This document shows positions 57,651 through 64,000 of a stretch of DNA of 64,000 nucleotides, piece after piece. A model generated the notes under the pieces. That model had not been told where the DNA came from. It saw only the letters and a program-made list of their open reading frames with translations, and did not search any database. The translations under genes and the position numbers were made by a program. Source of the DNA: Oceaniglobus trochenteri (GTDB lineage: Bacteria; Pseudomonadota; Alphaproteobacteria; Rhodobacterales; Rhodobacteraceae); contig NZ_JACNMM010000009.1 of assembly GCF_020529025.1 (NCBI RefSeq), forward strand, positions 164,923-228,922. Reading direction: 5' to 3'. Every line of letters begins with the position of its first letter. Position 1 is the stretch's first letter.

Positions 57651-58195
57651 CCGGGGCGGTTCGGGCTCAGGAATTTTCCGAAGATATAGCCGTCCTGGCC
57701 ATCGTCGGCGGTGCGGATGCGATACCAGCCGTCGGCGGTTTCCTCGACCACCTCGGCGCGCTGGCCCAGGCGCACGCGCCCCACCACGGCGTCCGAGGTT
57801 GAAGGCCCGCCGCGCAGGTTCACGGTGGTTCCGGTGACATACCACAGCCCTTCCTGTTCGGGCGTGTCGGCTTCGGGGGTGTCGGCATCGCTGTTGCCGA
57901 TCTGCACCCGGCGCACGGGGGCATCGGCGGGTTCGTCGGCGGGCACGGTGGCGGCCAGGGCGATCTCGATCGCGCGCTGCTCATCCTTCAGCGGCACGCG
58001 TTCACCCTGCTCCTGGCTGGGGGCGGCGCCTTCGATCAGGGTGCCCACGCGCGTCAGGATGCCGGGACCATTGCTTTCGGGGGTATTGGAGGCGAGGGTG
58101 CCGGCATCGCTGCCCTGTGGCAATCCGGCATCGTTGCCATAGATCACCATCGTTGCGCCGATGCCCAGCATCAGCAGCAAAACCATTCTAATCAT
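57647..58195 (-). CDS. SH3 domain protein with N-terminal membrane anchor
   Basis: 182 residues from the ATG at 58195 with a GAGGG site; an ATG at 58222 adds 9 residues. N-terminal hydrophobic helix (signal or anchor, about 3-20), then a Pro/Glu/Asp-rich spacer (about 25-115), then a bacterial SH3 domain (TTVNLRGGPSTSDAVVGRV and GWYRIRTADDGQDGYIFGKFL). Probably periplasmic peptidoglycan binding. Divergent from parC. Confidence 0.82.
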   Translation of the reverse strand: MIRMVLLLMLGIGATMVIYGNDAGLPQGSDAGTLASNTPESNGPGILTRVGTLIEGAAPSQEQGERVPLKDEQRAIEIALAATVPADEPADAPVRRVQIGNSDADTPEADTPEQEGLWYVTGTTVNLRGGPSTSDAVVGRVRLGQRAEVVEETADGWYRIRTADDGQDGYIFGKFLSPNRPG

Positions 58196-58314
58196 ACCCG
58201 AACCCTCACGCTTTTGTGCCAATTTAGCAGATTCTGAACATTTGTCCCCAGCAAAAGTTCCTAAAACGCAGGCGGTCGCTTGTCGTGGCAGGCGCCGGGG
58301 GCTATCCCCACGCC

Positions 58315-60735
58315 ATGACAGACGACATCGACATTCCGGCGATCCCGACCGACCCCACAGAAACGCTGCGCCGTGCGATCGGCGAGCGGTACCTGACCTA
58401 TGCCCTGAGCACGATCATGCACCGGGCCCTGCCCGACGCGCGGGATGGTCTGAAACCGGTTCACCGGCGCATCCTTTACGCCATGCGCGAACTGAAGCTT
58501 TCGCCAGGCGGGGGCTTTCGCAAATCGGCCAAGATTTCCGGCGACGTGATGGGCAACTATCACCCCCATGGCGATGCCGCGATCTATGACGCGATGGCGC
58601 GCCTGGCGCAGGATTTCAACGTTCGCTATCCGCTGGTGGACGGGCAGGGCAACTTCGGCAACATCGACGGCGACAACCCGGCCGCCTCGCGATATACCGA
58701 GGCGCGGATGACCGCCGCCGCCGAGGCCCTGATGGAGGGGCTGACCGAGAACGCCGTCGATTTCCGCGAAAACTATGACGGCACCCTGACCGAACCGGTG
58801 GTGCTGCCGGCGGCCTTTCCGAACCTGCTGGCCAATGGTTCGTCCGGAATCGCGGTGGGCATGGCCACCAACATTCCGCCCCACAACATCGACGAACTGA
58901 TCGGCGCCTGCCTGCACCTGATCAAGACACCCGATGCGCGCGACGACACCCTTCTGCAATATGTGCCCGGCCCTGATTTCCCCACCGGCGGCGTGATCGT
59001 CGAACCCAAGGAAAGCATCGCCGAGGCCTATCGTACAGGGCGCGGCGCCTTCCGGGTGCGGTGCAAATGGGAGATCGAGGAGCTGGGCCGCGGCCAGTGG
59101 CAGATCGTCGTCACCGAAATCCCCTACCAGGTGCAGAAGTCCAAGCTGATCGAAAAGCTGGCCGAACTGATCCAGACCAAGAAGATCCCGATCTTCGGCG
59201 ATGTGCGCGACGAATCCGCCGATGACATCCGCCTGGTGATCGAGCCGAAATCGCGCAGCGTGGATGCCGATGTGCTGATGAACGCGCTGTTCCGCAACTC
59301 GGACCTGGAAACGCGCTTTTCGCTGAACATGAACGTGCTGATCGACGGGCGCACCCCGAAGGTCTGCAGCCTGAAGGAAGTGCTGCGCGCCTTCCTCGAT
59401 CATCGCCGCGACGTATTGCTGCGCCGGTCGCGCCACCGCCTGGGCAAGATCGATCACCGGCTCGAGGTGCTGGAAGGCTTCATCATCGCCTTCCTGAACC
59501 TGGATCGCGTGATCGACATCATCCGCTATGACGACGACCCGAAGCGCGCGATGATGTGGGAAGACTGGACCCCGGCCCACCAGGCCACCATCACCCGTGC
59601 CACCAGCGAGGCGGATTATGTCTCGCCGCTGGCCGGGGTCGACATCGGCGCCCACGGCACCGTTGCCGACGGCGAGGCGGGGGACGATGCCATCGCCGCG
59701 CTGGACGGTGCCGAAGCCTCCAAGGGCGTGCCGCATCGCTATGTCGGCAAGGATCTCAGCGATGTGCAGGTCGAGGCGATCCTGAACATGCGGCTGCGCT
59801 CTCTGCGGCGGCTTGAGGAATTGGAGCTGGTGCGCGAACGCGACGCCCTTCAGAAGGAACGCGCCGAGATCGAGGATCTGCTGGCCGAAACCGGCCTGCA
59901 ATGGAACCGCATCGCCGAGCAACTGCGCGAAACCCGCAAGCAGTTCGGCAAATCGGCCCCACGCGGCGGGCGCCTGTCGCGCTTTGCCGAGGCTGGCGTT
60001 GTCGAGGATGTCCCGCTTGAGGCAATGATCGAGCGCGAGCCGATCACCGTGGTCTGTTCGCAGATGGGCTGGGTGCGCGCGCTTTCGGGGCATGTCGCGC
60101 TGGACAAGGAGCTGAAGTTCAAGGACGGCGACAGTGGCCGGTTCATGTTCCACGCCGAAACCACCGACAAGATCCTGCTGTTCGGCAGCAACGGACGCTT
60201 CTACACCATCCAGGCCAGCACCCTGCCGGGCGGGCGGGGCATGGGCGAACCCCTGCGCCTGATCGTCGATCTGCCCAACGAGGCCGAGATCACGGCGCTG
60301 TTCATCCACGCGCCGGGCAGCCGGTTGTTGCTGGCCTCGAGCGCCGGTGACGGCTTTGTCGTGAACGAGGACGAGGTGATCGCCCAGACCCGCAGCGGCA
60401 AGCAGGCCTTGAACGTGAAGCCGGGCGTGCAGGCGGCCGTCTGCCGCCGGATCAAGGGCGATCACGTCGCCGTGGTGGGCGAAAACCGCAAGGTGCTGAT
60501 CTTCCCGGTGGCCGACCTGCCGGAAATGGCCCGGGGCAAGGGCGTTCGGCTGCAAAGCTACAAGGATGGCGGGCTGTCGGATGCCACCACCTTCAACTTG
60601 GCGGATGGCCTGACATGGCTTGATCCGGCCGGGCGCACCCGCACCCAATCGGACCTGGCCGAGTGGACGGCGAAGCGGGCAAGTTCGGGGCGTATGGCTC
60701 CCCGCGGCTTTCCGCGCGACAACCGCTTTACATGA
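58315..60735 (+). CDS. parC: DNA topoisomerase IV subunit A
   Basis: 806 residues from the ATG at 58315. Catalytic Tyr127 in [12 protein letters not shown]-gate helix [12 protein letters not shown] (83-94), coiled coil, then a C-terminal beta-propeller (about 510-740; a GRGMGEP and [13 protein letters not shown] repeats). It decatenates chromosomes with ParE. Odd: a roughly 65-residue Asp/Ala/Gly-rich insertion (about 412-478) between the RYDDDPK segment and the [22 protein letters not shown] helix. Ala88 and Asp92 occupy the positions of E. coli Ser80 and Glu84. Confidence 0.95.
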   Translation: MTDDIDIPAIPTDPTETLRRAIGERYLTYALSTIMHRALPDARDGLKPVHRRILYAMRELKLSPGGGFRKSAKISGDVMGNYHPHGDAAIYDAMARLAQDFNVRYPLVDGQGNFGNIDGDNPAASRYTEARMTAAAEALMEGLTENAVDFRENYDGTLTEPVVLPAAFPNLLANGSSGIAVGMATNIPPHNIDELIGACLHLIKTPDARDDTLLQYVPGPDFPTGGVIVEPKESIAEAYRTGRGAFRVRCKWEIEELGRGQWQIVVTEIPYQVQKSKLIEKLAELIQTKKIPIFGDVRDESADDIRLVIEPKSRSVDADVLMNALFRNSDLETRFSLNMNVLIDGRTPKVCSLKEVLRAFLDHRRDVLLRRSRHRLGKIDHRLEVLEGFIIAFLNLDRVIDIIRYDDDPKRAMMWEDWTPAHQATITRATSEADYVSPLAGVDIGAHGTVADGEAGDDAIAALDGAEASKGVPHRYVGKDLSDVQVEAILNMRLRSLRRLEELELVRERDALQKERAEIEDLLAETGLQWNRIAEQLRETRKQFGKSAPRGGRLSRFAEAGVVEDVPLEAMIEREPITVVCSQMGWVRALSGHVALDKELKFKDGDSGRFMFHAETTDKILLFGSNGRFYTIQASTLPGGRGMGEPLRLIVDLPNEAEITALFIHAPGSRLLLASSAGDGFVVNEDEVIAQTRSGKQALNVKPGVQAAVCRRIKGDHVAVVGENRKVLIFPVADLPEMARGKGVRLQSYKDGGLSDATTFNLADGLTWLDPAGRTRTQSDLAEWTAKRASSGRMAPRGFPRDNRFT

Positions 60736-61928
60736 CGGACGGACCAGCGGGCACCGGCGACGTTGAATGCGTCGGGCGCCGCTGGCCGTTGTTCCGGCTT
60801 GCCCTCGCGGCCTCGGTCCTGACGATCCTGACGCTGGGGGTCTACCGCTTCTGGATGAAGTCCCGCCTGCGCCGCTATTACTGGTCATCATTCCGCGTGG
60901 CGGGCAGCCCGGTGGAATACGTGGGCGAACCCCTGGAAAAACTGCTGGGCTTCCTGATCGCCGTGGTCTTCCTGGCCTTTTATCTGGGCATCGTGAACCT
61001 GGTCCTGGTCTTTGCCAGCTTTTCGCTGTTCCAGACCAACGGCGTGGCCTACCTGCTGTCGTTTCTCGGTGTGGTGCCCCTGTGGTTCTACGCCGCCTAT
61101 CGCGCGCGGCGCTATGTGCTGGCGCGCACCCGCTGGCTCGGCATCCGGTTCGGCCTGGCGCCGGGCGCGGCGGGCTATGCCTGGCGGGCGGTGGGGCATT
61201 GGCTGGCGGTGATCCTTACCCTTGGGCTGGCCTGGCCGCGGATGACATTCTGGCTGGAAAAATACCGCACCGACCGCACCACCTTTGGTACGCTGACCCT
61301 GCACCAGGGGGGCAACGTGGCCATGCTGTACCAGGTTTTCGTACACCTGATGATCGGCGTGATCTTCAGCGCGCTGACCATCGCCATCGCGCTGGCCAAT
61401 GACAACGAACGGTTCCTTTGGTTGCTGATCGTCTTCCTGCCCTGGGCGGTCTATGGGCTGGTCCATTACCGGGTTCACGCCTTTCGCCGCCTGACCGATG
61501 CCAAAAGCGCGGGCGGCCTGTCGCTGGTGTCGCGGGCGCGGGTGGTGCGGGTGGCGCGGATATGGCTGTTGGGCGGGTCACTGGCGCTGGTTCTGCCCTT
61601 CGTGGTGATGTCGCTGGCGGCCTATGTGGTGATCAGCGGCGCAACGACCGACGGGGCCTATCCGTCCGAGGCGCTGAGGGTGCTTCTGGGCGATGTCCTG
61701 CCCGGCTGGGCCATCGTCGCGCTGGGCGTGGTTCTCTATTTCGGGGTTTTCGTGACCTTCGGAGTCCTGCGCCATGTCTTCATCACGCTGCCGCTGTGGC
61801 GGCACTATGGCGAAACGCTTACGCTTGTCGGAACCTCGACACTGCCCAGGGTGGCGCAGCAGGGGCGCGATGCCTTCGAAGAGGCCGAGGGAATCGCCGA
61901 GGCGCTGGACGTGGGGGCCGCCATATGA
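60732..61928 (+). CDS. DUF898 (YjgN-like) membrane protein
   Basis: 398 residues from the ATG at 60732, overlapping the parC stop by 4 bp. Eight or more hydrophobic segments, with the paired DUF898 repeats: a TLGVYRFWMKSRLRRYYW segment near the N-terminus and an LGLAWPRMTFWLEKYRTDRT segment in the middle. Function unknown. It overlaps the M48 peptidase gene by 4 bp, so the two membrane proteins are made together. Confidence 0.82.
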   Translation: MTDGPAGTGDVECVGRRWPLFRLALAASVLTILTLGVYRFWMKSRLRRYYWSSFRVAGSPVEYVGEPLEKLLGFLIAVVFLAFYLGIVNLVLVFASFSLFQTNGVAYLLSFLGVVPLWFYAAYRARRYVLARTRWLGIRFGLAPGAAGYAWRAVGHWLAVILTLGLAWPRMTFWLEKYRTDRTTFGTLTLHQGGNVAMLYQVFVHLMIGVIFSALTIAIALANDNERFLWLLIVFLPWAVYGLVHYRVHAFRRLTDAKSAGGLSLVSRARVVRVARIWLLGGSLALVLPFVVMSLAAYVVISGATTDGAYPSEALRVLLGDVLPGWAIVALGVVLYFGVFVTFGVLRHVFITLPLWRHYGETLTLVGTSTLPRVAQQGRDAFEEAEGIAEALDVGAAI

Positions 61929-63079
61929 GCGGCACGGTCATCCACATCGGCGCGGCTCCGGCGCCCTTTGCGGGCACGGCCCTTTACCTTGACGGCCAGA
62001 CGGCGGGGCTGCGTCCGGCGCAGTTGCGTATCGACGAAGGCGCGGGCGTACTGGTGATCCGCGCAACCGGCATGACACCGCCGCGCTGGCCCCTGGCGGA
62101 TGTGCGCGCGATCCCCGATCAGGCGGACCCGCGGCGCATGGTGCTGGCCGTGACCGACGATCCGGTGGCGCGGCTGCTGGTCGAAGACGACGAAACCCTG
62201 CGCCTGTTGCGTGCCCGCTGCCCCAACCTGCACCGCCGGCCCAAACCGCGCGGATTGTGGCGGCTGTTCCTGTGGGCGCTGGCGGCGCTGGGCGCGGTTG
62301 CGCTGATCGTCTTCCTGCTGGTGCCGCTTCTGGCCAACCGCCTGGCCGAGTTCCTGCCCCCCGAGGGCGAACGCGCCCTGGGCGAGGCCACCCTGGACCA
62401 GGTGCGCCACGCCATGGACACCACGGGCATCGCCCCCTTGCCCCTGTGCGAGACCGGGGCAGGGCAGGCGGCGCTGGCAGCGATGACCGACCGGCTGCTG
62501 GCCCGGGCGGACCTGCCTTATCCCTTGCAGGTGCAGGTTCTGGATCATCCGCTGATCAACGCCTTCGCCCTGCCGGGCGGGCAGGTGGTGCTGTTTCGCG
62601 GCCTGATCGAAGCGGCCGAGCACCCGGACGAGATTGCCGGCGTCCTGGCCCACGAGATCGGCCATGTGGCCCACCGCGATCCGACCCGAATCGCCCTGCG
62701 CTCGGCCGGGTCGGTGGGGGTGCTGGGGTTGCTGTTCGGCGATTTCGCGGGCGGGGCGGCGGTGCTGTTCCTGACCGAACGCCTGATCAGCGCCACCTAC
62801 ACCCGCGAGGCCGAGGCGGGCGCCGACGATTACGCGCTGTCCCTGCTGGCCGAGGCTTCCATCGACCCCGGCGCGCTGGGGGTGTTCTTTGAAAGGCTGC
62901 GCCGGGACAATGGCGAAACCCCCGGCGTGCTGGCGCATTTCATGGACCATCCCGCCACCCTTGATCGGATCGAGAAGGCCGCCAACGCCCCCAGGCCCGA
63001 TGCCCTGCGCCCGGCCCTGGACGCGGCGCAATGGCAGGCGCTGCGCGGGATCTGCGGCGCATCACCGCCGCCCGGATAA
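61925..63079 (+). CDS. M48 family membrane metallopeptidase
   Basis: 384 residues from the ATG at 61925. An N-terminal domain of about 100 residues (with a beta-rich, Asp-containing core) is followed by a membrane helix (about 118-140) and a periplasmic M48 peptidase domain. The zinc site is HEIGH in LAHEIGHVAHRD, and the third ligand Glu is in EAEAGADDYAL. A second hydrophobic segment follows HEIGH. Oma1/HtpX-like quality-control roles are plausible. The N-terminal domain is not recognised. Coupled to the DUF898 gene. Confidence 0.88.
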   Translation: MSGTVIHIGAAPAPFAGTALYLDGQTAGLRPAQLRIDEGAGVLVIRATGMTPPRWPLADVRAIPDQADPRRMVLAVTDDPVARLLVEDDETLRLLRARCPNLHRRPKPRGLWRLFLWALAALGAVALIVFLLVPLLANRLAEFLPPEGERALGEATLDQVRHAMDTTGIAPLPLCETGAGQAALAAMTDRLLARADLPYPLQVQVLDHPLINAFALPGGQVVLFRGLIEAAEHPDEIAGVLAHEIGHVAHRDPTRIALRSAGSVGVLGLLFGDFAGGAAVLFLTERLISATYTREAEAGADDYALSLLAEASIDPGALGVFFERLRRDNGETPGVLAHFMDHPATLDRIEKAANAPRPDALRPALDAAQWQALRGICGASPPPG

Positions 63080-63160
63080 GCGCACCGATTGCACAGCGCC
63101 GCCGCCTGCGCTAACTCTGGGCCGGTTCGCGTGCCCCTGATCTGACAAGGATAGCTGCCC

Positions 63161-63766
63161 ATGCTTTCGATTGCCCGCCGCCTTTCGGCCCTCTGCCTTC
63201 TGATGCTGGTCGCCGCCTGCGCCAATACCGACCCCGATGGCGAATTGCTGCCGCTGGGCGATTTCCGGCTGGGCCATGTCGTCGTGCGGGCCATCGACGT
63301 GCAGCAGGGGCCGTTTTCGCGCGACGCCACCGAGGACGAGCTGAGCGAAGCACTGGCCGCCGCGGTCAAGCGCCGGTTCATCCGCTATGACGGCAACGGG
63401 CTCTATCACTTCGGCATCTCGATCGGCGGCTATGTCCTGGCCCAGCCCGGTCTGCCGGTGGTCTATACCCCCAAGTCGGTGATGATCTTCGACGTGAACG
63501 TCTATGACAACGCCACCGGGCAGAAGCTGACCGAGGAACCCCACCGCATCACCGCCTTCGAGGGGCTTGAGAATTCGGCGCCTGTCATCGGATCGGGCAT
63601 CGCGCGCGGCAAGGAGGAGCAGCTTGCCAACCTGTCGCGCGAGGGCGCGCGCCTGTTGCAGGAATGGTTGGCCAAGAACCCCAAGTGGTTCACCCCCGAT
63701 CCCGACGCCCCGCGCACCGAGTTCAACCGCGCCGAGCAGGAGGCGAAGCTGGCCAAGCTCAAGTGA
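63161..63766 (+). CDS. Hypothetical lipoprotein
   Basis: 201 residues. The N-terminus has a basic start, a hydrophobic core and a lipobox (LVAAC, about residue 20), so it is probably lipidated. The mature domain has a GGYVLAQPGLPVVYTPKSVMIF stretch (in parts) and a charged C-terminus (EFNRAEQEAKLAKLK). Unassigned family that looks conserved in Rhodobacteraceae from memory only. It lies between the M48 gene and tuf. Confidence 0.72.
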   Translation: MLSIARRLSALCLLMLVAACANTDPDGELLPLGDFRLGHVVVRAIDVQQGPFSRDATEDELSEALAAAVKRRFIRYDGNGLYHFGISIGGYVLAQPGLPVVYTPKSVMIFDVNVYDNATGQKLTEEPHRITAFEGLENSAPVIGSGIARGKEEQLANLSREGARLLQEWLAKNPKWFTPDPDAPRTEFNRAEQEAKLAKLK

Positions 63767-63769
63767 TGC

Positions 63770-63798
63770 TTGAACTTGGCCCCGCCGGACGATAGAGA
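63770..63798 (+). promoter_or_regulatory. Possible promoter for tuf
   Basis: TTGAAC and TAGAGA boxes with 17-bp spacing, just after the lipoprotein stop. Weak -10. A 7-bp stem GACGATA / TATCGTC (63788-63814) overlaps the start-site region. Confidence 0.3.
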
Positions 63799-63877
63799 GC
63801 GCGCGTTATCGTCGGGCCATGCTCTGGCCCCGGTTTGAATCGGGCCGTTCCGGGCCCAAGCACAAGGTGACGCCACC

Positions 63878-64000
63878 ATGGCAAAGGCAAAGTTTGAACG
63901 TAACAAACCGCACGTGAACATCGGCACGATCGGTCACGTTGACCACGGCAAGACGACGCTGACGGCTGCGATCACGAAGTATTTCGGCGATTTCCAGGCC
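63878..64000 (+). CDS. tuf: Elongation factor Tu, N-terminal fragment (runs off the window)
   Basis: 41 codons are present (63878 onward); the gene continues past base 64000. The opening [20 protein letters not shown] is followed by the P-loop [12 protein letters not shown], diagnostic of EF-Tu. Alphaproteobacteria often carry two tuf copies; which one this is cannot be said. It is preceded by an AAGGTG-type ribosome site. Confidence 0.95.
   Translation, partial: MAKAKFERNKPHVNIGTIGHVDHGKTTLTAAITKYFGDFQA

Noticed and set aside
63825..63850. T-arm-like hairpin (GGTTTGAATC) before tuf
   Set aside because: Resembles a tRNA T-loop, but there is no acceptor, D or anticodon arm around it and the stem pairing is off register. 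Not a tRNA.

Overview
This is a high-GC, gene-dense chromosomal segment of an alphaproteobacterium, most likely a member of the Rhodobacteraceae (Rhodobacter, Paracoccus or Roseobacter type). Grounds for this are the rpoZ-rsh-DUF2062-pdxJ-acpS-lepB-rnc-era-recO run, the cell-cycle regulator GcrA, the chvI-chvG-hprK-rapZ-EIIA-HPr cluster beside pckA, phosphatidylcholine synthase, a methylsuccinyl-CoA dehydrogenase with its long N-terminal extension, and the cobalamin adenosyltransferase / etfBA / 3-hydroxybutyryl-CoA dehydrogenase neighbourhood. The species cannot be named from the sequence alone. No prophage, insertion sequence, CRISPR array, rRNA or tRNA was seen.

Layout. 1-6.2 kb, mostly minus strand: the start of RNase HI, an AI-2E type permease, small membrane and enzyme genes, IspH, a c-type cytochrome (plus strand), a YqaA-like membrane protein and a LabA-like NYN protein. 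6.2-15.6 kb, plus strand: a housekeeping run covering folate (folK), the stringent response (rpoZ, rsh), PLP (pdxJ), acyl carrier protein activation (acpS), protein export (lepB), RNA and ribosome maturation (rnc, era) and DNA repair (recO). 15.6-20.4 kb: a META-domain lipoprotein, mcd, a divergent TSUP exporter and pckA. 20.7-26.2 kb: the two-component and PTS signalling cluster and an acyltransferase. 26.2-35.7 kb: gcrA, a drug/metabolite transporter, argD-argF, hrpB, meaB, rpmB and an unusual sirtuin. 35.8-46.1 kb: truA, ycjX/ycjF, ileS-ogt, pcs, xerC, DUF484 and a transaldolase-like aldolase. 46.2-53 kb: a LysE exporter, priA, an AsmA protein, a base-composition-atypical gap, a VOC protein and hbd. 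53-64 kb: a possible SGNH-like protein, etfBA, the adenosyltransferase, SDR and SH3 proteins, parC, DUF898 and M48 membrane proteins, a lipoprotein, and the first 41 codons of tuf.

How the genes work together. Several genes belong to C2/acetyl-CoA assimilation by the ethylmalonyl-CoA pathway and to gluconeogenesis: mcd, meaB (mutase chaperone), a PduO-type adenosyltransferase (makes coenzyme B12), etfBA (electron acceptor for acyl-CoA dehydrogenases), hbd and pckA. They are scattered rather than in one operon. The ChvG/ChvI plus HprK/HPr/EIIA cluster, transcribed away from pckA, is likely to link envelope or acid sensing and PTS phosphorylation state to carbon metabolism.

No clear-cut new defence or mobile system was found. 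The most notable unexplained signals are: a family of seven intergenic elements made of a variable hairpin plus a conserved AT-rich tail; a 13-bp direct repeat with 21-bp period upstream of pckA; a sirtuin that has lost two normally conserved motif residues; a possible leaderless upstream ORF before ileS; a long insertion in ParC; and an uncharacterised protein with partial SGNH-like motifs.
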